The notes under the pieces: model-generated
Told to the model about the DNA's origin: nothing
Database searches by the model: none
What the model saw: only the letters and a program-made list of their open reading frames with translations
From: Mimachlamys varia
Lineage: Eukaryota; Mollusca; Bivalvia; Pectinida; Pectinidae
Assembly (NCBI GenBank): GCA_947623455.1
Contig: OX392545.1
Span: 25,991,001 to 26,055,000 of the forward strand
Direction of reading: 5' to 3'
Length of the DNA stretch: 64,000 bases
Program-made: the position numbers and the translations under genes
In this document: positions 22,643 through 34,085 of the stretch, piece by piece
Layout of the letters: each line of letters opens with the position of its first letter
How positions within the stretch are numbered: the stretch's first letter is position 1

Positions 22643-23192
22643 TCATAATCAATTTCATAAAATATAAAAATACAAAATACTGAACATATGGACATGTATA
22701 TGCCAGTCAGGATTATCTGTGCATGCTATATACTTGTAAGCAAACAGGACAGCAGAGATATTAATTTGTAAATGTCAAAATATTGAAACTTTTCTGTTAA
22801 ATATACTTAGTACCAGATATATAAACATATATATACGTTATACGTCGCCGCTAGTACAACATTTCTGCTGACGTGTTAAATTCTCTTCCCTTACACGTGA
22901 CTTCCTTGACCATCACGCGACCTGTTCGTCTATCACGTGCTTTGAAAATGGAAATCTCGGTCCGTCCAATTTGCTAGTTAAGTGGTTTCCCTGTGCATTT
23001 GCCAATAAGGTAATTTCCGAAATCAACGAATTGGTTAATCCATTTGCATTGTTACTTAATCGATATCCGTCATGTGAACCCATGTGTTAACTCGTCTGAG
23101 AGATTCCCAATTAATTACTAATTGTTAATTAATTAAGTCACTTTCTTTATATAAGTCGTATCTTCATGACTATATCTGGTTGTAGGTAACGA

Positions 23193-26100
23193 TCACGTGA
23201 TATTCTTCTTACTGGCAGTGCGACCGATTTGATGTGCCATGACGACGGAAAACCCAAAAGCAGCAATCTGTTTAAAAAGAAAAAGAGAAAATATTTCGAG
23301 ATTAATTTCATGTCATTGAAAAATAGGCCAAGGTTGTGTATCGCCAAGTAAGCGACTTCAATGTCTTATGAGTATATCCTTATGATGTCATAGAGCAACC
23401 TTGTTCCCTGAGAGTCTTAAAGCTTTGTTTCGAAAAAGCATGGAGAACACTACTGCGTCAAACGCTCAAATGACTTGTTGGTGTCATTTTTATTCAAATT
23501 AGGATTGCTAATGTCGTTTAATGACGACGCAAATACAAACCCAGATAATAAATCATCCACTGGAGAAAATATCAATTAAATTAAACAATTATTCTAAATC
23601 AAAATTGCAAATATGTAGACGGAAAGTTTAAGAAATGCCTTTAAATTCTTAAACAGAAAGCGCAAAAATCAATCGGGATCTATCGGAACCTTCCGTACCC
23701 GTAAACGAGAAAATACTAGTTTACGGAAAGTACTGACGGTTCCAGATTGCAGGCAGATAATACAATCGGGAGCCTTCGGCAATTTCCGTTAACGAGTATT
23801 TTTTTTTGTCGTTTCCGGAAAGTGTCGACGGTTCCCGATTGAGATATGTAGCCAAAGTGCCCGGATGGGGAAAAGCACGTCAAATTCACGATTAGAAACC
23901 AAAGAGACGATAAAGAAGACTTAACTTACCTCGACCAACAGGAAAATGATGCATCCGATAATGGCTTCAATGTTGTACTTATTCAAGGTCTGATACAATA
24001 CGTCAAAACATCCCTGTGAAGTAAATATGACGTCACCAAATTATGTATGTCCTCTAATCACATTGAAATGTTAAACTGTATATTATATACAAGTATATGT
24101 ACTAAAACAAAACTAGGTTTACGAACGGAAACGTTATCCAATCAGAAAACGCCACTTCCAAATAAAATATCCACGGGGAGATAACCCTAAAGCATTTTCT
24201 TCACAAATGGAGATTGCGCTTTGTATCAAACGAGTGGTGCCCTATACGTTTTCATCATCCGCTGAACGTGACCTCGTTGTAAGCTATCAAACTGTTGTAA
24301 TGTATCGTGGTGTTTCTTATAATCGATATTTTATAGCCGAACTTTAACACGTACTTAGAACTGACTTAAATGAAATATAAATGTACTTAAAACAGTACAT
24401 TGTATAGGCAAACCTCGTCTCAAACTATTTTATATCTCGAATACTCCGTTTATTCGAAGTCTTCCGTCGGTCCCGACCAAACCTCATATCAAACATACGA
24501 ACTCGCTTAACTCGAAAATCCCACACGGGCTCACCGACTTTGAGATAAAAAGGTTTCGCTGCATTTCGATACTTACCCTGTCTACGAAGGAGTTGAGGGC
24601 GGTGGGTGCTATCGTACAGGCCTGTCGGGCGTTGAACTGAGCGTTCTGTGGGTTAGCGTCCCTACAACAAAACCCGGGGATCTGATCCGTGCCTCTGTTG
24701 AAGTTCCTCCACCAGAAGGTGTACACCATATCATTGGACTGGATCAGGGGGTTCACGCCGCAACAGTCAAACTGGACAAAACAAAACAAAAACAAAGTAT
24801 TATAATTATGTTCTAGTAACTTTTTTCTTTTTTTTTTATTTCTTTTTAACGTACTCAGAGTTTCTGGCTCTTGAGTTCTGAATGTTATTTTTCTGTTCTC
24901 TTACATATATTGTTAAGCATACATTTGTAATGCTAACACATACGATAAATATCATACAGGTAATATGAACATTTTTGTTTACTATTGTTAAATATTCTTA
25001 ATGCTAAATAAGTTTAATAAGTTTGTTTGTTTTTATTATTATTATCATTACGTCCTATTAACAGCTATGGTAATTTAGGATGATGCTGAATAAGCCAAAT
25101 GATGAAATTATAAATGTCCAAATCGGAAGCTGTCGGCACTTTCCGTAAGCAATATTTTCGCCAATCGCAACATCTCAGAAAAAAATCCGGCGATCTTCTG
25201 AAAATACTAGATTTCCGGTGATTACCGGCGATTTCCCAAAGATGTGCCGACAAATGCAAGTTATCTTTTTTATGGCGACCTCAAGAACGGAATCCTCAGT
25301 CAACGTACAATTATAATATAAATCCTTCAATAAAATCGTATAAGCACTTTGAACTTGAAATCTGTCAATTATTAGACAAACAAATTAACTGTTTAATTGT
25401 AGGTAGTAATTAACAAAGTAAAGTGTGGACGGTTTACACAACAAGTACTGATTGTAATGAGGGGCCGTTACAGATGTCCCCCATACCCCCGCAATTCAGT
25501 TCAAAGTGCTATATTAAAAATAGAAGTGGGGTTAGTCTGGAACCTTGGCGTACGCCTCTAAATATGTTAAATTAAAAGTGGCCGTAGCTGCCATATTGGA
25601 TGTCGACGAGCCGCTAGCCGTCCCAATATTTAAGCGGAACATAGAGTCTGAACAACTTCGGAGTATATATCCGCCAGCTCGTGAAAACGGAAGTGCGCGT
25701 GTACTCACTGTCATAAAAAGCCAGTTCCAGGCCGTCGTCAGGGCACTTCCTTGGTTACCCTCGTAAGGTCGAAGTAACTCCAACATCCTGTTCTTCACTG
25801 TCGAATTCAGCTACAGAACAAAAAATGTTTGTTTGATTATTCAAATGTGTGATGAAACATAACTTGGACTTATGCATCCTCACTTACAATTGATATAATA
25901 ATAATAATAATAATTGATAAATAAACACATTGCAAATCGATGACAGCTTCCTTTTGCCTTACACATCGGTTTGGTTTGGTTTATTTTGTTTTACGTCCTA
26001 TTAACAACCATGTCATTTAAGGACGTGACAGGTTTTGAAGATGGAGGAAAGTGGAGTACACGGAGTAAAACCGCCGACCTATGGTCATTATCTGGCAACT

Positions 26101-29100
26101 GCCCACGTTGGATTCGAATCCTTGCATATGGGAGTCAACTCTGATTGGGTGAAGCTTTCATACACACTATTATCATATTTTTCAAACTTAAATAATATCA
26201 AATATAGTGAAAAGAAATTAATAATCTACTAACATGAAAGTGATTTTTAGTTTCATAGTTTAGACAATTACAGTATTAACCGTCGGCACTTGCCGTAAAC
26301 GAGATAAATGCGGAAATTGGTGAAGGTACCCGATTGAGTATCATTGCAGTTAAAACATACTTTCAGTTTTTTCTCTATTTCTGAATAACTGTTTTTTTCT
26401 CATTCCACCGATGTCAATGTTTTTATCGTGTTATCATCGTATAACACAAAAAATCAGACAACGCAAAAAGTGTTTAGTTGAAGTTGCTTGGAGATGTTGT
26501 GTTTTGTGCAATACCATTTTCATTGATTATGAACTAAAATTAAGTCAAGTATCCGTAGTTCCTTACGGAATAATTAAAGGAATATCACAAACTTACATCA
26601 CTTTTCATCTGAGACACTCCCCCGGCGATGACAAGCTGCATGATGATGACAATGATCACAACGACAGCATACTGGAATATGACGAAGGAAAATTGATTCA
26701 TAAATGATAATGTTTATTTACAATATAAACCTAAAATATAAAAAATACTCAATGTATAGGTTTTTCGGCCTTTTTTCTTTTTGATAAAATTAAATTACCT
26801 CTTGTAAAGGAAGCATATTTTATAGTAGTAGAGTTGAACATGAATATAAAGAAGGATTTTTTCTTTTCCCTCTGTTATACGAGTATAGGAAGTACAGCAG
26901 TATGATTTGTAAATATGAAACACATATATTGAGCAAAAATGATATATCACTCAAAATATAAGTCAACGTAGTGTCAGAGTCCGCCCCGGGCTACTTTTTC
27001 CGGATGATTTGACGGTAAAAAAGTCGGTTAATATGTCACTCGAACTATTATGTATAATTACTTATCTGAACACGAGCCGCAAGCGAAAAAACAGACTTAT
27101 GTGTGTATTTACCTGGTGAATCATCTCCATTTATGACCCACACTAATCAACCTCGTAACCTCGCGCTGACAATTCAGAGAATTCAATTTCACGTAATTCC
27201 AATAACGATACATTTCCCCCATTATCGCCGTTAATAAGATTCCCGGTGTTACATCAAGATTTACATTTCCGACATGCTTATCAGCACTCCAATGAGAATT
27301 TCGTAAAATATTCTTTTCGTAAATAGTTACGCAGAAATTATTTGAAAACACTCTGAAGTCATAAAATTCCGATGGTGAAAAACATATAACTTTTTGTCAT
27401 GTTGTGGCTTTTAAATTAAAAAAAAACCGATTTCTTAGTAACTTTTAATATTTTAAAATTGTTTTTAAATAGTTTATACTAAAATCACTCTTGCTTTCCC
27501 GGATGCTGGCGCGGGGGTGGGGTCTGATTATGGGAGGGGGCCGGAGTACCCGTAGAAAACCCACATGGTTGGGCAGGTGACCCCATACCTTTTCTAAATG
27601 TTCACGTCCGATCGGGGAATTGAACCCTGGCCGCCTTGTTGGAAGGCAAGTATATGCAGGCTAAAGCACCACCCGACCAAGCTAAAATCTTAACCCATGT
27701 GACCAATAGTAGTTTTGTGCCCGTACAACATATTCTTATATGATAATGATACATGTATATCATATATAGTAGATTAACTTGTCGAAATTAAAAAAGAAAT
27801 CAATAGTCACCAATTCCACGCAAAGGCTTGTATATTGTTATTGTTTGACTTACAGTCGCTGGGTGTGTCATAAGTCTAAAAGTAACAATATGAAAGTCTT
27901 GCGTGTCCCTATGTACGGAACAAACCAATTAAATAATTTAAAACGCAGACTTACGATTATGAGGAGCGCCCTCTGTTGTTTAGACGCGCCGATAATTCCG
28001 ACGACGGCGACGATAACTACGATGACACCAACAGCGATGAAGAGGCCGGCGATGAGTTTGACGAGGTTGGCCAGGGTGAAACTCCCGATTGTGATTTGGT
28101 TCATCACTTCCGCTACATTAGGACCGGTGGCGCCACTGTTGTTGTAAAACACTATCCCGCCAATAAACGCAGCTACGCCCAATATCTGAGGACGAGAAGA
28201 CAGACGGAATTAGTAAACTGACCGAAGATAGACGGATATAGAAACAGAGAGACAGAGGGAGAGACTCAGAGACAGACAGCGAGATGGAGAGAAGAAGGAA
28301 TCCTTGAGGGAAGACGGGGGAATTTGCTGGTGAAGAGTAGGTGAAATCGATTGACGGAGAAATGAAAAGAGGAATCAAATGGAGAAATATGTGCGGGGGA
28401 GGGTATGGGGGTGCAGGGGGAAATATTAGAAAGATAAAGTGAGGCTGGATATAGGAAAATGGAAAGAAAATTCGAAAAGAACATAGTGAATTTGGGTAGA
28501 GAAGTTGAACTGATGAGGTGGAATGAAGAATTGAAATGATGGGGAAGTAAAGGGATGAGATAATTGGATGCTAAGAAGGGAAATATTTATATCAAAATAA
28601 AAAAAATGTAAACGTTTTATAAAATCGCTATGAATGTAAATTAAAGATTATTTTTTATTTATTTATAAAAAAAAGTAATGTATTGTAAATATACACTTAG
28701 AAGCACAAAAAACGTGCATACTTTTCTAAAAAGGTCATTAGTAAAGACAACAAATCGGTTTAATTCTGTCAGGACCACTAAGACTGAAAATCGTATTTTC
28801 CGTCAAATGAGCTTATGGTACTAATATAAAGCAGGTACTCTTCGACACATTATTTCCGTAACTCATATTTCTGACGTAAAATACAATTATGTCAGTAAAA
28901 AAACATTTATATTTAATCTGCTTTACCGATTAAAATATAATTGTCAACAATTTTAATTACGTCTTATAAATAGGTATATAATAAGATTTTACATTTTCAT
29001 ATATAATCAATAAAAATGAAAAAGGAACATCACCTTGCTGAACACCAAAGGAGACAAGTAAATTTTCGGAACACCAAAATTGCGTCGATTATGCTCTAAT

Positions 29101-29320
29101 GAAAGTTTTCATATGATTTGTTTCTGCTTTTCATCTCTTTATCTACTTGTCATTAATACCAAGGAATGTGATTAATTTAATTCCGTGTTTACACTTATGT
29201 TACGAAAACAATAGTCACCAACTGGTTTTTTAATCAAAAGTAAATAAATTGATCACTTACCAAGAATATAGAATTCAAGACAATCAGGAACACTCTGCCA
29301 ATTTTACCAAGGATATTCAT
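23193..29320 (-). CDS. Tetraspanin, seven coding exons
   Basis: Four-pass membrane protein that in its family organises partner proteins into membrane microdomains. Exons in coding order: 29318/29320-29261, 28185-27955, 26671-26597, 25810-25709, 24771-24577, 24013-23930 and 23267-23193. All junctions are GT-AG and phase 0, summing to 822 nt (273 residues plus TGA). Membrane segments: about 10-34, 60-88, 97-118 and 232-260. The large extracellular loop has CCG at 159-161, CC at 191-192, C208 and C223, the six-cysteine pattern. The TM2-TM3 loop has GASKQQRALL. The short basic C-tail ends RTASKKNIT. The start is ATG at 29320, followed by MNILGKIGRVFLIVLNSIFL, which leads directly into TM1. I cannot assign a specific orthologue. 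Introns carry SINEs, small palindromes and a long purine tract. Confidence 0.93.
23670..23841. repeat. Two tandem 80-bp palindromes (CAATCGGGA...TCCCGATTG)
   Basis: Units 23670-23749 and 23763-23841 each begin CAATCGGGA and end near TTCC(C/A)GATTG. Both hold CGTAAACGAG/TTTACGGAAAGT-type inverted segments. They lie downstream of tetraspanin exon 6. Related fragments occur at 25110-25250 and 26276-26336 in other introns of the same gene. Confidence 0.75.
24577..24771 (-). CDS. Tetraspanin exon 5: large extracellular loop
   Basis: Residues 157-221 hold five of the six loop cysteines: FDCCGVNPL at the start, GFCCRDANP in the middle and QACTIAP near the end. The sixth (GCFDVLY) opens exon 6. CCG followed by a later CC pair is the tetraspanin signature; in family structures these cysteines form loop disulfides. 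Confidence 0.93.
24780..25700 (-). other. Tetraspanin intron 4 with repeat fragments
   Basis: Contains T-rich tracts, a molluscan SINE-tail fragment at about 25027-25085 (ACGTCCTATTAACAGC) and a palindrome fragment at 25110-25250 (CGGAAGCTGTCGGCACTTTCC). No separate gene was recognised. The frames at 25532-25798 overlap the exon at 25709-25810 or lie antisense to it. Confidence 0.5.
25972..26125 (-). mobile_element. tRNA-derived SINE fragment (intron 3)
   Basis: In the - orientation it has a Pol III B-box-like GGATTCGAATCC followed by AGTTGCCAGATAATGACC. It then has ACTCCACTTTCCTCC and the tail phrase GTTAATAGGACGTAAAAC. This arrangement is typical of dispersed molluscan SINEs, which supports the bivalve assignment. 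Confidence 0.7.
26276..26336. repeat. Palindrome fragment related to 23670-23841
   Basis: CCGTCGGCACTTGCCGTAAAC followed by GGAAATTGG...ACCCGATTGAG matches the second half of the 80-bp palindrome family in the tetraspanin gene. Truncated copy in intron 3. Confidence 0.5.
27483..27692 (-). mobile_element. tRNA-derived SINE (intron 2)
   Basis: On the - strand it begins near GGTCGGGTGGTGCTTTAGCC (A-box region) and carries GGTTCAATTCC (B-box). It continues CCGATCGGACGTGAACA, then GGTATGGGGTCACC and CGGGTACTCCGG. The head is tRNA-like but cannot fold as a functional tRNA. A related fragment is at 46940-47025. Confidence 0.7.
28196..28560. repeat. Purine-rich tract in tetraspanin intron 1
   Basis: The + strand is almost entirely A and G over about 360 bp, with GAGACAGAGGGAGAGACTCA-type imperfect repeats. 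The matching pyrimidine run lies upstream of the exon 2 acceptor on the transcribed (-) strand, so part of it may serve as an extended pyrimidine tract. Open frames across it are low-complexity by-products. Confidence 0.7.
28600..29255 (-). other. Tetraspanin intron 1, AT-rich remainder
   Basis: AT-rich sequence with no gene, RNA gene or recognisable repeat. It ends at the exon 1 donor GTAAGT. Confidence 0.5.
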
Positions 29321-32083
29321 GATGGACGACGTGAAAATGTCCACACACCGGCTAAATCCGAAAAGTAAATGATGCTCCCGAAATATCGAACTGGGGGTTT
29401 ATTAACTCCAATTTATCACGCATGCGCATTAGAGCCGGTATGTAATATTTTGACACATCAATAACCTAGCCTGTCAATCAATGATTGGTCATCGATTAGC
29501 TAGTGGTCTACATTCCGGGTGACCTGTATCATATTTATGTCTTGCTTATATTGAAGCAATGAATGTTTTAGTAAATGTTATTATGGTCGTATAACACATA
29601 TTGCTATTGATGACAAACTTACTAAAGCCCGTTGGGGCATTATGGAAGTCTGTCAGTAATGGCAATGTGTTGTTTATAGGACTGTAACAACATATGCTAA
29701 AATATTAATTATCTATATTTACATTTTCATAAAGTATGATAAAGTTATAATATACTTTACGAAGATATTTCGAACAACTTTTGAAACGCATATCAAGTAT
29801 AGTGATAACAATGGAATTGATGACTTTACAGTAGCAAATGTTATCATAGTCTCATAACAGCATTTGCCTTCTCATTACATTACAATGGAACAACCTAGAG
29901 TAGGTAGAAATATACATAGATATAATCAGTATAGCTCTGTTTATACTGAGATAGCATAGCTAAGATATTTGTTTTCCATTTGTCCTCGATCAGAGACGTA
30001 TATAACACGCTTTATATATATACGTTTCTGCCTCGATCCAGATTTCTTTGTATTGTTTGAACATTATGATTTAAAATATCGCATTGTATAAGTGTAGTAT
30101 ACGGATTGGGCAATAGTTATTACAACATTACAATGTCCCTCTCCACAATATATGATTACGCATAATGAGAAATCGTTTTTTTTTTCAAACATATTTTATT
30201 TCCATGCAAATTGATTGGCCAAATTCTGTCATCACTTTTTTTCTATCGATACCACTTAGCAATAATAATAATACGTATTACTAAATAGTGATAGATAGGG
30301 GACACAAACGTGTGGATCAATGTAGTTATATTAAAGTACATTCGATATTTTTAATGTAGTGTTTGTCTCTATGTTTAGTCCAACTTTCCTTCATCGAAAA
30401 AAAAACCCAACACAAATAACATGAATTAAAATTAAATCATAAAGTTTAAATAATTACTTCATTTTTTCAGGCCATATTCAACAAACAAATGTAAGTGTAG
30501 GATTCAGCAAAAAAGTATATATTAAATACTTACAAGAATCTGTCTCCTGCATGAAGATTAATCATATTGGGTATACATAAACGAAGCATAGTATAAACAG
30601 TAGCCTTGTTTAGTTTAAACAGATTAAAATGAACATTGGATACAACAACCCCTTTGAGAAAACAGAAAAATAGGGACCACTCTTTCATTTCACACACATC
30701 AACAATAATCGATAGAACAAGAAATTTGAAAATGAAAAATTAAATGTCGCCCCATTTACATTACAGGTGCTGGACACTGATGTGATTTTACCGTTAAATC
30801 TACATTAAAATGTTTTGTCACGGTTGTAAGTCCACGTTTACGAGGAAATGACTGACATGTGAGTTTTATAAATAAGTTTTTGCTATGTAAATGTAATATC
30901 AATGATAATAAGATATTTTAATCAAAATTTATCAAACGAAATTGATTAAAGTGAGATTAACGACAACGGATGATATCGAAGTCTATATATCCTATTCACA
31001 ATTTGAGAGCTACTTATGTACAAACACAGCTCCATATGGGTTTGAGATTAAATTTTCTAACTATCAATGAAATGATAGATCTATATTTATAAAGGAATAG
31101 GTCATTTTGAGTAGCCCTCCGCACTTACAAGGTTTTGCAATTCATATTTGAGCATGGTGTAACAGGAAGTTAAAACTTACTGGTTTTTGTGTTGTGCAAA
31201 ATCTTGTAACTGTCGAAAATTGAAGAAAAACAGAGGTAAAACCTTGTAACTGATCAATGGTAAAACCTAACAGGAGCATGTGATATACAATTTTATATCG
31301 CTGTGTGAAAACACGATGTTTTTACAAGTAGTTGCTTGCACACTTGATATTAGAACTTCCTGATTGAAGTCATGAAACAGTTTTTTGCTTCTCCTGAAAT
31401 TTTGGTTTTCGGTTACAAGGTTTTGACTCCCGGACGACGATATAGTATTATGTATATACTATTATATAAAAGTATTATACAGCACATACGTATCATATTA
31501 GTGTATTCTGGACCCTCATTTTACATATTCAAACATCAAATATATGATTAATACCAGATTTATGTTTAGGTTCGAGTGCAAAATTCATAAATTATTTTTT
31601 TTAATATTTTAGGACGTAAAGGACTTCCTTGACAAACACCATAATAATTATATTTTTACAATGCAACCAAAAATAATTCCAACATACAATGCTACTTTCA
31701 TTGCATTAATTATAATATTTTTTTTGTAACAAAAAATATAATGTTCATTTTAATAAATATCTGATATTTCATACACATTTATTGATTGATTGATTGATTG
31801 ATTCCGCACGCGACGAAAGATTTTCTCACGTCACGCCCGAGGATACATAATGCGCATGCTCGTGTCAAAGGTTAATGGGTGTGGGTCATTTAGGCTGATT
31901 TTAGTGCAATGCTTGAAATGTGACACTCTCTGACCACATGACTAACAAATTCAACATGTCTGACCAATAGATGACCCAGAAGGCCGGAAGCAATTCATAC
32001 CTATGTGGTCAAGCCAATATCTCAATATGTGTAAATATTTTTGATTGAGACATCGAGTGAGTAACATTAAATGAACATTGACA
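29321..32083. other. Upstream flank of the tetraspanin and intergenic AT-rich sequence
   Basis: The region nearest 29321 should contain the tetraspanin 5' UTR and promoter; no clear TATA box or initiator was identified. Beyond it I see no coding region, RNA gene or long repeat. A short (TTGA)n run occurs at 31781-31801. Several phrases near 31110-31430 repeat ACAAGGTTTTGC / AAAACCTTGTAAC. Confidence 0.5.
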
Positions 32084-32279
32084 GGCCCCGGTTTCATCAA
32101 ATCAACGCTCCTTAACTTAAGGAAATTTCTTAACTTAAAAATATCCATAGGAAATCATTACAGAATTTAAGGGGGAAATCCTTTGTTAAGAAAATTTCCT
32201 TAAATTCTGCAATGCTTTCCTATGGAGATATTTAAATTAAGGAATTTCCTCAAGTTAAGGAACGTTGATGAAACCGGGC
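32084..32279. mobile_element. Palindromic MITE, GGCCCCGGTTTCATC ends
   Basis: Almost the whole 196 bp folds on itself: GGCCCCGGTTTCATCAAATC...TTAACTTAAGG at the left pairs with CCT..AAGTTAAGG...GATGAAACCGGGC at the right. The internal part GAATTTAAGG/CCTTAAATTC forms a second stem. No coding capacity. Ends resemble the elements at 8254-8525 and 45583-45749. Confidence 0.8.
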
Positions 32280-32324
32280 AACTTAGTAAGTCAGTTAATT
32301 AAAAGTTAACATAAAAACAAATTA

Positions 32325-32510
32325 AAGTGGTTGAGGTATCTAGCTTTAAATATCTGTTACAGCTATAGCCCTACACCTCTTGGTCACGGGTTCCAGGCCG
32401 ATTAGGGCGAAGGTTTATCTCCGGGTACTCCAGCTTTCCTCTGCTATTAAAATCTGGCACGTCCTTAAATGACCATATGTGTTAATATGACATAAAAAGA
32501 ACCAATTAAA
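32325..32510 (+). mobile_element. SINE fragment, + orientation
   Basis: A B-box-like GGGTTCCAGGCC is followed by TCCGGGTACTCCAGCTTTCC, TGGCACGTCCTTAAATGACC and an ATGACATAAAAAGAACCAATTAAA tail. These are phrases shared with the reverse-oriented SINE at 25972-26125. Confidence 0.6.
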
Positions 32511-32654
32511 CCAAAGTAACTAAAATACTTTTATTCACTATTTTTACCCTTTCTAAGTGTGTTTCCCTGTTTTTTTTTGTATCACACAAAGTCAGTACGT
32601 ACTTGAAAGAAAACTGATTTCTGTAAATTTTCAGAACGAAACAGTATAAGTGTT

Positions 32655-32811
32655 AGTTAAAATTTGATTTTATTTTCGATAAAAGCTATGACTACTGAGG
32701 GGGCATTTTTATCGAAAATTGATCTTAACCCCCCCACCAAATGTGTAAAATTACGCTAAACACCCTATTTTAGGTCCAAAACTAGCTGTAACAAATTCTC
32801 AGGTCCCTGTG
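32655..32811. mobile_element. CACAGGGACC palindromic MITE, right half
   Basis: A truncated copy: centre (GAGGGGGCATTTTTATCG) and right arm (AAAATTGATCTTAACCCCCC, CCTATTTTAGGTCC, CTGTAACAAATTCTCAGG) ending CCCTGTG at 32811. The left arm is missing. Confidence 0.85.
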
Positions 32812-33137
32812 ATAGTGATTACATGGTTTATAAAATATCCTGCCACCAATAGTAAATACTCGGAGATATTTATGGTTTTAAATTAAAGATAAAAATCTTT
32901 TTAAGTCCGCCTGAAGAAGCCTGAGAAGGCAGAAAGGCCTTGCGATAAAGTCTTAGTTTATTTGTCCTTTTTATATTCAATTTCGCAAGGAAAACTCATA
33001 ACAGTACGTTTCTTTATACATTTTTGGGGGTATTGTTTTTATATTTATCTTTCATCCATTTTTGCATGGTGCTAATATTCTCTAACACTCACATCCACGC
33101 TGTCAGCTTAATACATCAAATATTAATATCACCTGAT

Positions 33138-33138
<1 letters not shown>

Positions 33139-33172
<34 letters not shown>
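33139..33172. repeat. (ATC)n microsatellite
   Basis: About eleven uninterrupted ATC triplets. In the overlapping open frame this reads as poly-isoleucine and is not evidence for a protein. Confidence 0.95.
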
Positions 33173-33595
33173 AAGTGAAGAATTATATATATTATTTGAA
33201 TCACTGAATACAATATTTGGACGTTTTACTTGAGAAGATTTTTAATCTAGTATATGCATACAATTTCTGAAAGGTCAAAATCCAAAAACCATTTGTTTGG
33301 TAAATATAAATGCTCTGAATCGTATTTTAATAATAGTTTAATATCCATAAAGGTTTGAAACGAAAATCCCAAATATGTTTACCCGAAACAGAGCTCATAA
33401 AGGTAAGAGATTGTCATATATAGCTTTATCAATCAAGAAATTAATGAGCACAGGGAAGGACCTTTAGCAGTAAAGTCGTGTTGTATAATAAAGTGATAAT
33501 ATTGATAGATAGTTGGGTATTCTAATTGACGCCGTGTTTGTCATGGGTATGTATTAAAGGCATATGTCAGACTCTGTCAAAGGCGTTATGAGTCT

Positions 33596-33906
33596 TCCTC
33601 GATATCCAGGGGTTACGATCACCTACGCTCTCTACCCTGACTGGAATATGTCATGGCGAAACTAAGGCTCTGTGTGCGCCATCTTGTTCATGAGACAAAA
33701 CAATACTGGTTCGACTCTTTCATGTACATCAAAAGAATCTCGTGGTCACATAACGATAAAAATGACAGGCTTTCAAAGTTGGTTGCGGCTCCCTTATAAT
33801 CTTCAAATTATGACAGGGATGTTGCCAAGCAATTGTTCAGGTCTTTTACACGAGCTTGCCTTTAGTTTCACTATGTCATATTACAGGGGTGTCGAGAGCG
33901 TGTAGG
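33596..33906. mobile_element. CCTCGATATCCAGGGG-ended element, copy with degraded right end
   Basis: It begins TCCTCGATATCCAGGGGTTAC and contains GGAATATGTC, GTGCGCCATCTTGTT, ATGACAGGCTTTCAA and CAGGGGTGTCGAGAGCG, colinear with the complete copy at 48890-49221. The right terminal repeat is truncated after TGTAGGTGAGC. No coding capacity. Confidence 0.75.
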
Positions 33907-33949
33907 TGAGCATTAACTGCTAATCTGGCAGTGTATCAAGGGAGACCAA

Positions 33950-34085
33950 CCACATTTTGGAAAAGGGCTATGTCAATGATGCAGGAAAGTAAGAAAAAAC
34001 CCGAAGCAGTGCATTGGGATTAACCCTGGTGTCCGGTTAAAACGGCCTCACTGCAGTAATTTGTAACGACCCAAGTGAAAACGAC
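33950..34085. other. LINE 5' junction region with a small tandem duplication
   Basis: GACCCAAGTGAAAAC is present twice in tandem at 34069-34095, directly before the LINE coding sequence begins. It may mark the insertion junction or a remnant of the GTAAC...GACCC-type MITE seen at 39529. Otherwise no feature. Confidence 0.35.

Noticed and set aside
27483..27692. A tRNA gene suggested by GGTTCAATTCC
   Set aside because: The acceptor and anticodon stems do not pair and the tail is SINE-like; it is a tRNA-derived SINE.
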